From positions 165,912 to 229,911 of the forward strand of contig NZ_JASBQY010000006.1 of the NCBI RefSeq assembly GCF_029960645.1: DNA of 64,000 nucleotides, read 5' to 3'. The stretch's first letter is position 1. Every line of letters begins with the position of its first letter. The DNA comes from Arthrobacter sp. AL12. Lineage in GTDB: Bacteria; Actinomycetota; Actinomycetes; Actinomycetales; Micrococcaceae. Shown here one piece after another: positions 33,184 to 41,386 of this stretch. Made by a program: the position numbers and the translations under genes. The notes under the pieces were generated by a model. The model ran no database searches and was not told where the DNA came from. It saw only the letters and a list, made by a program, of their open reading frames with translations.

Positions 33184-33613
33184 GGGTGCCTTTCATGTTG
33201 CCGTGGAAGTTGCAGTGGTAGGGGTAGGTCCCTGGTTCGGTTGGGGCGGTGAAGGTGCCGGTGCCGACTTTGATGGTGGCGTCGAACGCGTTGGCGGTGT
33301 CCGCGGTGATGGTGTGCGCTTCGATGTCCTCGTTGGTGACACTGATTGTCGCTCCGGGGCTGACGGTTTGCGCGCCCTGGTATTTGAAGCCCTTGATCAA
33401 TATTTCGGCCGGGGCCGCCGTGGATGAAGTGCCCGGGCTGGAGGTTGGGGGAGTGGCGTCTGTGCTGGTCGCTGGAGCTGAACTTTGTTGTTCGGTTGGC
33501 GCTGATGCCGTGCCGGACGCGGACGTGCCGGGGTTCCCGCAGCCGGAGAGGGCGAACAAGGTCATTGCCGCCGCGATTCCGAGTGTCCGCGTCGTTCTGA
33601 TGTTTGTCCTCAT
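33170..33613 (-). CDS. Cupredoxin-domain lipoprotein
   Basis: A 147-residue exported lipoprotein with lipobox LFALSGC (Cys25), a Ser/Thr/Pro-rich linker (26-68) and a plastocyanin-like domain (69-147). A complete type 1 copper site is visible: His100 (EAHTITAD), then Cys134, His137 and Met140 in YHCNFHGNMKG. It should bind copper and carry electrons, or chaperone copper, on the outer face of the membrane. The ATG at 33613 has GAAAGG upstream. It is the most distal gene of the envelope cluster whose other members lie at 33663-36870, and a second cupredoxin lipoprotein is at 36475-36870. Confidence 0.88.
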   Translation of the reverse strand: MRTNIRTTRTLGIAAAMTLFALSGCGNPGTSASGTASAPTEQQSSAPATSTDATPPTSSPGTSSTAAPAEILIKGFKYQGAQTVSPGATISVTNEDIEAHTITADTANAFDATIKVGTGTFTAPTEPGTYPYHCNFHGNMKGTLTVK

Positions 33614-33662
33614 GTTGAAACCTTTCGTGGAGCCGGCTGTGGTGGCGTGCTGCGGAGCTGAG

Positions 33663-34304
33663 TTAGGGGTGTTCGATCCAGCAGGCAAGGATGGTGGTGG
33701 AGAGCTGGTAGGCCAGGGCGTTCCTGGTGATGCTCTCGGGTCCCAAAATGGGGGGCAGACCGGTGGCGTCCACGTGCAGGACGAAGTTGTCTTTTTGGAA
33801 CACGGCTGCACCGTCGGCGGTTTCGTAGGCCGGGAAGCCCAGGTTCGCGAGGCCTTCGATGGGTTTGGCGTCTTTCGCGAGGGCCTGCATGGCGTTGAAG
33901 TATGTCAGGGCGGAGGCTTGGTCCTTCGCCTCTTGGACGGAGATTTCCAGCGCCCCTTCGGCCAGGTGGTAAGTGCAGGTGAAGGTATTGTCGGCCCAGT
34001 CGTTGACGGTGTGCGGGTCTGAGTCCAGGTCCAGGATGGATGTGAGCCTGTCCATCGGCTGGTCGCCGCATACCATCAGGGCGGCGGCGCTGGGACCGTC
34101 CGCCGGCGCACTCGGCGACGCCGATGCCTGACTGAGATGCCCGCCGCCGTGGCTGCCGGTGTGACCGGTCTCAGATGAAGCTGCGGGTGAGCTCCCCTGG
34201 GCGTTGGATGGCGCGGCCGCGGACACCGCCGCGGACGCGGCGCAGCCGGACAGCAACAGGGCGGACAGGGCCAGGGAGGCCACTAATGGCTTGCGGTGTT
34301 TCAC
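33663..34304 (-). CDS. Predicted lipoprotein of unknown function
   Basis: A 213-residue lipoprotein from the GTG at 34304 (start KHRKPLVASLALSALLLSGC; lipobox LLLSGC). A low-complexity His/Ser/Gly stretch (ETGHTGSHGGGHLSQ) follows. The folded domain (about 85-213) has Cys in MVCGDQP, FTCTYHL and a late ILACWIEHP, with DADSDP-type acidic residues. The pattern is reminiscent of DUF3558-like secreted proteins, but I cannot assign it firmly. It lies between the sortase and cupredoxin genes on the same strand and is probably cotranscribed. Confidence 0.65.
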   Translation of the reverse strand: MKHRKPLVASLALSALLLSGCAASAAVSAAAPSNAQGSSPAASSETGHTGSHGGGHLSQASASPSAPADGPSAAALMVCGDQPMDRLTSILDLDSDPHTVNDWADNTFTCTYHLAEGALEISVQEAKDQASALTYFNAMQALAKDAKPIEGLANLGFPAYETADGAAVFQKDNFVLHVDATGLPPILGPESITRNALAYQLSTTILACWIEHP

Positions 34305-34347
34305 AGCTCTTCCATCCTGGCCGCCGCACTTTCCGGGTCGGCCATTG

Positions 34348-35028
34348 TCAGGCTTTGAGTTTGGCGTAGATGACGTAGTTGTCGTCGAAGAACCCGGTGG
34401 CGGGGTCGTAGCCGTCGCAGGTGATGAGCCGGAGTTCAGCGCCGGAGGTGTTTCCGTAGACTTCGAGGGTGGGGAATTGGTTTTTGCTGTACTTGGCGCC
34501 GCGGTCAACGGTGAACACGGCGGTGCTGCCGTCGGTACGGGACACGTTGATTTCACTGCCGGGGGCGAGGTTGCGCAGGTCCGCGAAGACGCCTCTGGCG
34601 CCGCCGAGTGCGTTCACGTGGCCCAGCATCACGGAGGGGCCGCGTTCCCCGGGGGCGGGGGAGCCGTTGTACCAGCTGGCGGGTGCGTCGCTGCCAGTGC
34701 CCGGTACCTCGAGGGACCCGTTCTCCCGTAACCCCAGATGGAGCAGGTCGGTTCGGACTCCGATGGAGGGAATCGCCAGGGTCACGGGAGCGGAAGCGCC
34801 CATCACCGGTGGAAGCTGCTGCGTTGCCGGAGCCGCCGTGGGGCCAGCGGACGGAGCCGGGGGAGTGTCGGGTGCTGCCGCAGCCGGGACGGAAGCCGAA
34901 GGTGGGGAGCCTGCGTCCGTCGTTCCGCTGTTCCCCGCGGCGCAGCCGCTCACGCTTAGGAGGAGCAGAACCCCGGCCGCCGTGGTGGCCCGGAGGCCCC
35001 CGCGGCGGCCGGAATTCCTGATTGTCAC
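34348..35028 (-). CDS. Class F sortase, lipoprotein-type N-terminus
   Basis: A 226-residue membrane-attached transpeptidase. The N-terminus is a signal peptide with a lipobox-like SVSGC (Cys29), followed by a Pro/Ala-rich linker to about residue 75. The sortase barrel has VTLAIPSIGVRTDLLHLGL, the catalytic His in LGHVNA (His137) and the catalytic Cys in RLITCDG (Cys204). The usual catalytic Arg following the Cys strand is not obvious: the segment reads YDPATGFFDDNYVIYA, with Pro where I would look for it. It should attach surface proteins to the cell wall. Its nearest candidate client is the secreted protein encoded 24 bases upstream, although that lacks a clear LPxTG. Confidence 0.87.
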   Translation of the reverse strand: MTIRNSGRRGGLRATTAAGVLLLLSVSGCAAGNSGTTDAGSPPSASVPAAAAPDTPPAPSAGPTAAPATQQLPPVMGASAPVTLAIPSIGVRTDLLHLGLRENGSLEVPGTGSDAPASWYNGSPAPGERGPSVMLGHVNALGGARGVFADLRNLAPGSEINVSRTDGSTAVFTVDRGAKYSKNQFPTLEVYGNTSGAELRLITCDGYDPATGFFDDNYVIYAKLKA

Positions 35029-35052
35029 AGTAGTGATCCGGTCAGCCGGTGC

Positions 35053-35823
35053 TTAGGCTGCTGCGCCGGCGGTGCGGCGGCGGATAACGTAGGCGCCACC
35101 GGCGAGGGCGATCAGGGCCAGACCGCCACCGACAGCGAGGGCGCCGGTGTCGGTGCCGGTTTCCTGGGTGACGCCGGTGTCAGCGCCGCCGGCAGGCATC
35201 TTCATCTGCCCGGCCTTCAAGGTCCCGCAGAGGGCGGGTGAGGTGGCGGCCAGCGGGAGCGTCGGGGCCAGATCGCTCTTGGCGGCCTGCCCGGCGGCGC
35301 TGAGGGTGGCGGGGTCAAGGCCGTGGACGACAACAACAGCGGTGCCGGCCTTAAGGGCTGCCTTGGTTTCGGCGTTGAGTTCGAACGTGCGGTCAACCGT
35401 GTATGAGGCACCCTGGCCGCCGACCTTGAGGTCAAGGCCAGCTGCGGGGCTGGTGTCACCGCTGGTGGAAAGGGTGGTCACGATTGCGCCGTAGGACGGG
35501 GCGCCTTCGGTGGTGGAGATGACCTTGTCGCCATCCTTATCGGCCGAGGGTGCCGGGCAGACGCCCTGGGCGCCGCCGTGAATGTGTTGGACATGCGGGT
35601 ACGGGGCGTCCATAAACGTCGCGGGCATGCCGGAGACTTTCAGGACAACGTGGGCCTGGTCGCCTGTGACGTCCAGGGTGATGGTGCCGGAGCCTGCGCT
35701 GCCGTTGAGCTGGCCCAGGGTGGACTGGTAGGACTGGTCCGCTGCCATCGCAGGGGAACCGGACAGGGCAATGGCGGCCAGAGCCAGGGTGGGGACAGCC
35801 ATGAAGCGAAGGGTCTTTTTCAT
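35053..35823 (-). CDS. Surface-exposed CHRD-like protein with C-terminal membrane anchor
   Basis: A 256-residue exported protein with signal peptide LRFMAVPTLALAAIALSGSP and cleavage near AMAADQ. The mature domain is beta-rich (SGTITLDVTGDQAHVVLKVS) with a His cluster HVQHIHGGAQGVCP and a paired late Cys (ALCGTL). This resembles CHRD-type domains, where such His residues may bind metal. The C-terminus is a Thr/Gly linker, a membrane helix (ALAVGGGLALIALAGGAYVI) and RRR, as in cell-wall sorting signals, but the pentapeptide is only TGTDTG-like. The ATG at 35823 is preceded by AGGAG. A SigK-type promoter lies 63 bases upstream. Confidence 0.75.
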   Translation of the reverse strand: MKKTLRFMAVPTLALAAIALSGSPAMAADQSYQSTLGQLNGSAGSGTITLDVTGDQAHVVLKVSGMPATFMDAPYPHVQHIHGGAQGVCPAPSADKDGDKVISTTEGAPSYGAIVTTLSTSGDTSPAAGLDLKVGGQGASYTVDRTFELNAETKAALKAGTAVVVVHGLDPATLSAAGQAAKSDLAPTLPLAATSPALCGTLKAGQMKMPAGGADTGVTQETGTDTGALAVGGGLALIALAGGAYVIRRRTAGAAA

Positions 35824-35885
35824 TGGATAAATCTCCTCATACACGCGCGTGTGATGTTGGCACCCTAGGCAAGGGGACAGCAGTA

Positions 35886-35913
35886 CTTCGGAACAACTCC
35901 GGGAAAAGATGGG
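35886..35913 (-). promoter_or_regulatory. SigK-type ECF promoter upstream of the surface-protein gene
   Basis: On the minus strand a CCCATC -35 (35908-35913) is followed after 16 bases by CCGAAG as -10 (35886-35891). This closely resembles the CCATCC-N16/17-CCGAAT consensus known for Mycobacterium tuberculosis SigK. A SigK-like sigma gene is 2 kb upstream on the same strand. The leader would be about 55 nt, ending in an AGGAG site. Confidence 0.55.
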
Positions 35914-36004
35914 TATGGATGTGGCCGGGTTCACATAATTCTTGGGCAGGCCACCGGCGGGCGGGCATCAGAGGCGCTATTCCGTGGCCGGTAAGCCCGT
36001 TCGG

Positions 36005-36478
36005 TCAGGCCGTTGAAGCCCCGCGGCGGCGGCCCCTGGCAGCTGGCCCCGATCCGGACCGGGTCTTTTGCAGCAGGGCGTACCCGGCCAGAGCCAGGCC
36101 GCCGGCAGCCGCTTCGGCCGCTGCTGTGATGACCTTGGCTGCGTACCAGACCGGTTCATACATCGAAGGCAGCGGCCCAATTGCAGGGACCTGGACGTAC
36201 CGGTACAGGATGACCGCGGCCAGGGACGACAACGCGACCATGGCGGCGGCCGCGAAAGCTGGTCGTGAACCTTTCAGCAGCACCAACATCGCAGCTACGA
36301 CCGCGGCTCCGGCCTGGATCAGAAACAGGGTGCCTTGCCCGAGCCCGCCGGGGGCTGCCTGCTGATAGCCCGGGGCGAGCTGGACATGGACCACGGCACT
36401 GACCACCAGGCCCGCAGCGGCAAAGACACGCAGTACCCAAATGGACCGTGCCCGCGAGTTTAGTTTCTGGTGGCTCAT
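36005..36478 (-). CDS. Four-helix integral membrane protein
   Basis: A 157-residue protein with four hydrophobic segments: IWVLRVFAAAGLVVSAVVHV, TLFLIQAGAAVVAAMLVLL, FAAAAMVALSSLAAVILYRY and AKVITAAAEAAAGGLALAGY. Conserved-looking HVQLAPGY sits after the first helix. Its ATG overlaps the stop of the cupredoxin gene (ATGA), so the two are translationally coupled. It may be a membrane partner of the cupredoxin, but no family function is known to me. Confidence 0.72.
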   Translation of the reverse strand: MSHQKLNSRARSIWVLRVFAAAGLVVSAVVHVQLAPGYQQAAPGGLGQGTLFLIQAGAAVVAAMLVLLKGSRPAFAAAAMVALSSLAAVILYRYVQVPAIGPLPSMYEPVWYAAKVITAAAEAAAGGLALAGYALLQKTRSGSGPAARGRRRGASTA

Positions 36479-36870
36479 TTCACGACCAGCGTCCCCGTCA
36501 TCTGCGGATGAAAGCTGCAGATAATCCCGTACTCACCGGGGACATCCGGAGCCCGGAAGCTCGCCGTTGCACCGCCCGGGATTTCGACGTCGAAACCGCC
36601 CTTGTCCTTGGCCGTCAGGGTGTGCGGTGCGCTGTCCGCGTTCGTCACCGTCACCATCGCTCCCGGCTTCACCGACGCCGGAACCTCATACGCGAAGCCC
36701 CTGATCGTGACGACAGCCTCACCGGCCGAGGCCGATCCATCAGCTGACGGGGCAGAGGAACTGGTGGCGGGCGGCGCGGCGGAGGGCGCTCCTTCCTGCG
36801 TGGCGCACCCGGTTAGGGCCGCCAACGACAGGGCTGCAGCTACGGTCAAGATGCGATTCACGGTTCTCAT
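36475..36870 (-). CDS. Cupredoxin-domain lipoprotein (second copy)
   Basis: A 131-residue lipoprotein with lipobox LAALTGC (Cys22), a Ser/Ala/Pro linker and a cupredoxin domain (about 50-131). Type 1 copper ligands are His83 (APHTLTAK), Cys118, His121 and Met124 (IICSFHPQMTG). It resembles the cupredoxin at 33170-33613 in design but differs in sequence. It is the first gene of a pair with the four-helix membrane protein. The upstream 424-base region contains AC-rich and ACGAAT elements, but no promoter as clear as the one at 35886. Confidence 0.88.
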   Translation of the reverse strand: MRTVNRILTVAAALSLAALTGCATQEGAPSAAPPATSSSAPSADGSASAGEAVVTIRGFAYEVPASVKPGAMVTVTNADSAPHTLTAKDKGGFDVEIPGGATASFRAPDVPGEYGIICSFHPQMTGTLVVK

Positions 36871-37294
36871 GACAATCCCTTTCCCAGGGATGTGTCCTCC
36901 GCGCGCCGGAATGGCGCGCCTGTCAGGAAACTACCCACACACCCTATTCGTCACCGCTGCCGTTACGGACTGCCCGACGGGGACTAGCGAAATGGCGGCC
37001 CGAACTCGGTCAATGATGTCCTGTGGAACGCACACTGGATGCGATGGGCCAGCCTGCGTGGGACTCCTCGCGACCGCACAAGGCCCCTCAGGGTTCGGCC
37101 GAAACGCTCGCCTTCTGAAGTGTTTCAAGGATGTGAGACACTCGGTTGGTTTTTCGGTGTTCGGCAGCGGCCGGGAGTCGGCTGCTGCCGGTTTTGAAAC
37201 GAGCCATCGCGGTGCCCGGCGGCAGCCCGAAGACGAAGTGAATCATCCCGACGGGCAGGACGCAACGTGATGCCGGAAGGGGCGCACCGCGACG
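36871..37294. other. Non-coding region between STAS-like and cupredoxin genes
   Basis: No gene recognised in 424 bases. An imperfect palindrome GTGTTTCA (37120-37127) / TGAGACAC (37134-37141) with a six-base spacer could be an operator. The region must contain the promoter of the 36.9-36.0 kb operon; a weak CAGTCC...CGAAT pair is visible near 36950-36980 on the minus strand. Confidence 0.4.
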
Positions 37295-37855
37295 TTACCT
37301 CTCGAGGGCGCGTGTTTGAAGAGGCACTTGCCGATGGCCCGGCCGTCCGCCGGCTTGGCGGCCAAGGGTTTCCAGATCCGTCCGGAGCCCGGCGATGGCG
37401 GCCGACTCCACAAATGCGGCACTGCCCAGGTTCACGCGGATGTGTGAGCCGACCCGCAGCTTCAGGATTCTTTCAGCGACTTCGACCAGGGACGCCCGGG
37501 TGACGCGGGTGAGGCTTCCGTCGATATCGGCGTGGACGCTGTCCCGGGGTACGTCCAGGCTGATGATTGCTCGAAGTTGGTGGTCCAAGACTGCGCTCAA
37601 TAACGTTGCGAAGCATACTTCCGCTGCGCTCTGCGGTGTCGGCCCGTGCCTGGCGGTGTCAATGAAGGATTCCACAACCGCCGGAATTGGGGCCGTATTG
37701 CGACCGAGTCCCGAAGCCACCGACCGATTGCGGGCCTTTGCTAACTCCTCCTGGACGACGACGTCGGCCATCGAACCGATGAGTAGGCGGTGCCGGCGGA
37801 TCGGATTCTCAGCGGGATACTCCGCTCCGGGCGTCGGCTGGCTATGCAGGTTCAA
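37295..37855 (-). CDS. STAS-like protein cotranscribed with the ECF sigma gene
   Basis: A 186-residue protein overlapping the 3' end of the sigma-factor gene by 14 bases. The C-terminal half (about 95-165) has a STAS-like pattern: DHQLRAIISLDVPRD, HADIDGSLTRVTRASLVEVA, then RVNLGSAAFVESAAIAGLRT, in which the N-L-G-S-A-A segment lies where anti-anti-sigma proteins carry the phosphorylatable Ser. The N-terminal half is a helical region without a named domain. In other SigK systems the next gene encodes the membrane anti-sigma factor RskA; this protein has no membrane helix, so control here may differ. Confidence 0.62.
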   Translation of the reverse strand: MNLHSQPTPGAEYPAENPIRRHRLLIGSMADVVVQEELAKARNRSVASGLGRNTAPIPAVVESFIDTARHGPTPQSAAEVCFATLLSAVLDHQLRAIISLDVPRDSVHADIDGSLTRVTRASLVEVAERILKLRVGSHIRVNLGSAAFVESAAIAGLRTDLETLGRQAGGRPGHRQVPLQTRALER

Positions 37856-38429
37856 GTTGCGTCCTGAGCCTCTGGAGACCGTCCCTGATTCGGGATTTGA
37901 TCGTGGGCAGAGGTACAGCGAGTTTCACGGAGATTTCCCGGTAGGTCATCGATTCGAAATAGGCAAGGACGATGGATTCGCGCTGCAGTGGCGACAGGCA
38001 CGCCAGTGAGTTGATGAGTGTCCGAGCGTCCATCTTCTCTGCCACGGCGTCGAGGACTCCGTCGTAAGCCCCCGGCGTGGTCGATGCCCATCGTTCGTCG
38101 CGATTTCGGCTGCTTTGGTTCGATCGGACTTTGTCTACTGACCGTCGGTGCGCGATGGTCATCAGCCAGGCCGTAGGGCACCCGATAGCCGCCTGGTATT
38201 TCGCTGCATCCTGCCAGACAACGATGAATACTTCCTGGACCACCTCTTCGCTGAGTTCCCGGTCGATGACGATCCGCCGGACCAGCCCTGCGACCTGACC
38301 GGACGTGTGGCGGTAGAACTCGCTGAATGCCTGATGATCGCCTTTTGCTGTGCGCAGCAGCAGACCGGCGAGTAAGTCCGGGGCCGCCTCGGGCCCTGGC
38401 GGGGCAAGTTGCTGTTCTAAACGGTTCAT
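37842..38429 (-). CDS. sigK: ECF RNA polymerase sigma factor, SigK-like
   Basis: A 195-residue sigma factor from the ATG at 38429 (MNRLEQQLAPPG). Region 2 spans about 28-95 with DHQAFSEFYRHTSGQVAGLV, VQEVFIVVWQDAAKYQ and GCPTAWLMTIAHRRSVDKVR, which is the SigK-type region 2.4. Region 4 spans about 135-190 with LSPLQRESIVLAYFESMTYR and the HTH PLPTIKSRIRDGLQRLR. Together with a SigK-consensus promoter in front of the surface-protein gene, it is the likely activator of the cupredoxin/sortase cluster. The symbol is by similarity; no RskA homologue is next to it. Confidence 0.82.
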   Translation of the reverse strand: MNRLEQQLAPPGPEAAPDLLAGLLLRTAKGDHQAFSEFYRHTSGQVAGLVRRIVIDRELSEEVVQEVFIVVWQDAAKYQAAIGCPTAWLMTIAHRRSVDKVRSNQSSRNRDERWASTTPGAYDGVLDAVAEKMDARTLINSLACLSPLQRESIVLAYFESMTYREISVKLAVPLPTIKSRIRDGLQRLRTQLEPA

Positions 38430-38561
38430 GGCGCCTTCAGATAATGGGACCGACAGCCACGGGCGGGCTGCCGATATTGCGCACAGGCCCCACGTCATTG
38501 CGCCCTGTTCTCGGTACTGACGGTCACGAAAGCGGTAGGGCGGATCTCTTCAACCACTAGT

Positions 38562-38575
38562 AGAACGCTCGTTCT
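38562..38575. promoter_or_regulatory. Palindrome upstream of the truncated TetR gene
   Basis: AGAACGCTCGTTCT has perfect 6-bp arms around CT, the size and spacing of a TetR-family half-site pair. It lies about 20 bases before the truncated TetR reading frame, where an autoregulatory operator would be expected. Confidence 0.4.
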
Positions 38576-38596
38576 CACCTCGTTGCTTTAGCCATC

Positions 38597-39022
38597 GTGG
38601 AGGAAGTGCCGTTCGCCTGGCAGCGGATGTGGACCGCCGGGGTGACCGCCCAGGTTGAATCGACCCAGGTGCCACGCGAGCGGCTGCTCGCTGTCTACGA
38701 TTTCCTCGCCGGCTGGTTCACTTCCGAGGGATTCCGGGGGTGCGCCTTCATCAACTCCTTCGCGGAAGTGGGCGGCGCCTCCGGAAACATCACCGACATC
38801 GTCAGGCAGCACAAAAAGCACTTCCAGACCTATCTGGCGCAGCTGGCAGACGAAGCCGGAGCCCCCGCATCGCTGGCTCCGCAACTCGTAATCCTTGCCG
38901 AAGGCGCCATAACGACTGCGGCTATAGCCGCCAGCGCCGAACCCGCACGCCAGGCGCGGGCAGCGGCGGAAATCCTTATCGACGTCGCGCTGCAGCACAG
39001 CCCGGGCCGCGGGTCACGGTAG
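38597..39022 (+). pseudogene. TetR regulator lacking its DNA-binding domain
   Basis: The 141-codon frame encodes only the ligand-binding half of a TetR repressor: VPRERLLAVYDFLAGWFTSE, FRGCAFINSFAEVGGASGNI, HFQTYLAQLADEAGAPASLA and the final helix. Family members start with about 50-60 residues of helix-turn-helix (usually MSKATRERVL..A..LFYREGI), which is missing here. A TetR-like palindrome remains directly upstream. The frame has a GTG with GGAGG-like sequence nearby, so a headless protein might still be made, but it could not bind DNA. The remains are best called a pseudogene. Confidence 0.72.
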
Positions 39023-39230
39023 TAGCCCCCAACCAAGTCATGCCTGAACGTCCCCGTGGCGGCGATCGGACATGGCTGAGTATCCGGGGCTCGACCAACA
39101 GCGAAGCTACGGGGTGCTGGAGCGTATACAGGGCTGTCAGTGGGACGTGGGAGCGGTAAGCCCGCGCCGGGAATGACGCTGTGATGCCTCAGCGTGGACC
39201 CTGGCTGAGGCCATCAGGCTGCCGTTCCTC

Positions 39231-39258
39231 GGCCGGTGAGATGCCGCACTCACCGGCC
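39231..39258. terminator. Hairpin before the quinone-oxidoreductase-like gene
   Basis: Perfect 10-bp arms GGCCGGTGAG (39231-39240) and CTCACCGGCC (39249-39258) with an eight-base loop. It could end the upstream transcript or be part of the leader of the next gene. Confidence 0.45.
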
Positions 39259-39299
39259 GGCCGCGGAATAGTGCCCCGGGAGTGGTTGTTCAGCCTTGC

Positions 39300-40229
39300 A
39301 TGAAAGCAATTACTTACAGCGAATACGGAAACCCCGACGTCCTTGAACTGACCGAGCAACCGATGCCGAAGGTCGGGCCCGGGATGGTCCTGGTCAAGGT
39401 CAAGGCGGCGTCGGTGAACCCGGTCGACTGGAAGATCACGGCCGGCTACCTGGACGCAGCCATGGACCTGCAGTTCCCGGCGATTCCCGGGTGGGATGTG
39501 GCCGGCATCGTCGAGTCAGTAGGCATCGACGCGCCGCACTTCCAGCCCGGGGAGGAAGTGATTTCCTACGGCCGGAAGGACTTCGTCCACGGCGGCAGCT
39601 TCGCCCAATACATTGCCCTGCCGGAGCGGCTCCTTGCCCGAAAGCCGGCATCTCTGGGGTGGAACGAGTCCGCCGGTCTTCCCTTGGCGGGTTTGACGGC
39701 CTATCAGGTCCTGACCCGTCTGGGCCTCAAGGCGGGCGAGACCGTGCTGATCCATGGCGGCGCCGGCGGTGTCGGGTCCCTGGGCATCCAGATCGCCGCG
39801 GCGCTGGGCGCCAAAGTCATCGCGACCGCCTCGGAAGGGAACCACGACTTCCTGCGCTCTCTCGGTGCCGAGCCCGTCAGCTACGGCGAAGGGCTCGCGG
39901 ACCGGGTGCACGCCCTGCGGCCCGACGGCGTTGACGTCGTCGCGGACTTCGTCGGCGGGAACCTCGACGCGACCCTGGCTGTCCTGGCCGAGGGAGGCCG
40001 CCACGCCTCCATCGCCGACAGCGACGTCGAGCAGCACGGCGGCACCTGGATGTGGGTCAACCCCGCCGGCTCCCAGCTGCAGGAGCTCGCCGATCTGGTG
40101 GACCAGCACAATATCCGCGTTGAGGTTGCCCGGACGTTCCCGTTGCCGGAGGCGGCCGACGCCTTCCGGCTCAATATGGAAGGGCATACGCGCGGCAAGA
40201 TTGTCATCACGGTCGACGACGGAGCGTGA
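39300..40229 (+). CDS. Zinc-independent NADP-dependent alcohol dehydrogenase/quinone oxidoreductase-like
   Basis: A 309-residue medium-chain reductase. The N-terminal catalytic fold has VNPVDWKITAGYLDAAMDLQ and PGWDVAGIVESVG. The Rossmann motif is VLIHGGAGGVGSLGIQIAAALGAKV near residue 150. The NADP-preferring ATASEGNHDFLRSLGA and the closing helix RGKIVITVDDGA match the QOR group, with no zinc-ligand Cys cluster. The ATG at 39300 lacks a clear ribosome-binding site. It probably reduces quinones or enones in the cytosol; the substrate is unknown. Confidence 0.87.
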   Translation: MKAITYSEYGNPDVLELTEQPMPKVGPGMVLVKVKAASVNPVDWKITAGYLDAAMDLQFPAIPGWDVAGIVESVGIDAPHFQPGEEVISYGRKDFVHGGSFAQYIALPERLLARKPASLGWNESAGLPLAGLTAYQVLTRLGLKAGETVLIHGGAGGVGSLGIQIAAALGAKVIATASEGNHDFLRSLGAEPVSYGEGLADRVHALRPDGVDVVADFVGGNLDATLAVLAEGGRHASIADSDVEQHGGTWMWVNPAGSQLQELADLVDQHNIRVEVARTFPLPEAADAFRLNMEGHTRGKIVITVDDGA

Positions 40230-40235
40230 TGCGAT

Positions 40236-40260
40236 GCGGCGGCCGGATTCCGGCCGCCGC
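40236..40260. terminator. Bidirectional terminator
   Basis: Perfect 11-bp arms GCGGCGGCCGG and CCGGCCGCCGC separated by ATT, located between convergent genes. Confidence 0.75.
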
Positions 40261-40289
40261 TGTTCGGTTGCTGTTCCGGACGGCGCGGC

Positions 40290-40874
40290 TCAGCCCGGAA
40301 GGCCGGCGACAACTCGCTCGCCGTTGAAGTATTCGAGCTGCCAGCCGTCAACGGGATGGTGATGGGCCACATTGAGGGCGGCGTTGTCGATGCTTTGCAG
40401 GGTGCGGCCGATCGCTCGGCTGAGGCTCACGCGGATCAGGGAGCCGTGGGCGACCACCAGGACGCGGCGGCCGCGGAACTCCTCGGCGAGGGCTTCCAGC
40501 GCCGCCAGCCCGCGGCGGGCCGCCCCGTCCTGGCTTTCTGCGCCACGGAACCCGTCCGGGATGCGCAGCGCATCCAGTTCGGGGCCGTCCTGCAGGCCCT
40601 CGGCGGGTCCGAAGCTGCGTTCGGTGAGCTCCGGCACCCGGCGGGCGAGGCCCAGTCCCAGCCCCGCCGCGATGAGGTCTGCGGTTTCGGCGGCACGGCT
40701 CAGCGGCGACGACACAACCGTGTCCCACGCGTAGCCGGACAGGACGGCGATGGCGTCGCGCGCCTGGCCGCGGCCGACGTCGTTCAGCGGAATGTCGGTG
40801 GACCCCTGCAGCCGGCGCTGGGCGTTCCAGTCCGTCTGGCCATGGCGGACAAGGGCGAACGTCGTAAGGGTCAT
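40290..40874 (-). CDS. Histidine phosphatase family protein
   Basis: A 194-residue phosphoglycerate-mutase-like phosphatase. The RHG motif [20 protein letters not shown], the [14 protein letters not shown] site with its Arg, the acid [12 protein letters not shown] and the second His in [19 protein letters not shown] are all present. The start is the ATG at 40874 ([12 protein letters not shown]), three codons inside the open frame, where the family usually begins. Cofactor-independent phosphatase activity on a small phosphorylated metabolite is likely. It is unrelated in subgroup to the phosphatase at 19007. Confidence 0.88.
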   Translation of the reverse strand: MTLTTFALVRHGQTDWNAQRRLQGSTDIPLNDVGRGQARDAIAVLSGYAWDTVVSSPLSRAAETADLIAAGLGLGLARRVPELTERSFGPAEGLQDGPELDALRIPDGFRGAESQDGAARRGLAALEALAEEFRGRRVLVVAHGSLIRVSLSRAIGRTLQSIDNAALNVAHHHPVDGWQLEYFNGERVVAGLPG

Positions 40875-40950
40875 GCGTCCCATTGTCCCTGAACCCCGGC
40901 GCCGCGCGTATCATCGGGAAGATCCGACCCTCTGGAGAGTGGAGCAACAC

Positions 40951-41322
40951 ATGCAGCTCGGAGCGTTTTCCATCAGCCTCACCGTGAAGGACATCGCGGC
41001 TTCTGCTGCATTTTACGAGAAGCTCGGTTTCAGCAGATTCGGGGGCGACATCACCCAGAACTGGCTGATCCTGAAGAACGGCGAGACTGCCATCGGCCTC
41101 TTCCAGGGCATGTTTGAGAAGAACATGCTCACCTTCAACCCGGGCTGGAACCAGAACGCGGAGGCCGTGGATCCGTTCACCGATGTGCGCGAACTCCAGC
41201 GGGAACTGAAAGCCAAGGGCATGGGGTTCCTTTCCGAGGCAGACGAGGGAACAACGGGCCCGTCGAGCTTCATCGTCCTGGACCCGGACGGCAACCCGGT
41301 ACTCGTCGACCAGCACGTCTGA
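40951..41322 (+). CDS. VOC-family glyoxalase-fold protein
   Basis: A 123-residue protein with the paired beta-alpha-beta-beta-beta units of the vicinal oxygen chelate family: [54 protein letters not shown] and [18 protein letters not shown]. It is intact, unlike the VOC relic at 1752. The ATG at 40951 follows GGAG. Such single-domain proteins act as metal-dependent isomerases or dioxygenases or bind antibiotics; nothing here distinguishes these. Confidence 0.85.
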   Translation: MQLGAFSISLTVKDIAASAAFYEKLGFSRFGGDITQNWLILKNGETAIGLFQGMFEKNMLTFNPGWNQNAEAVDPFTDVRELQRELKAKGMGFLSEADEGTTGPSSFIVLDPDGNPVLVDQHV

Positions 41323-41386
41323 TCTGCGCTGCAGACGGGTACAAATCCTCATTGTGGTGGCACCCCGACTGCGCCACGATGATCGT

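Noticed and set aside
39072..39176. 34-codon ORF (MAEYPGLDQQRS...) before the oxidoreductase
   Set aside because: No ribosome-binding site and no family; not listed as a gene.
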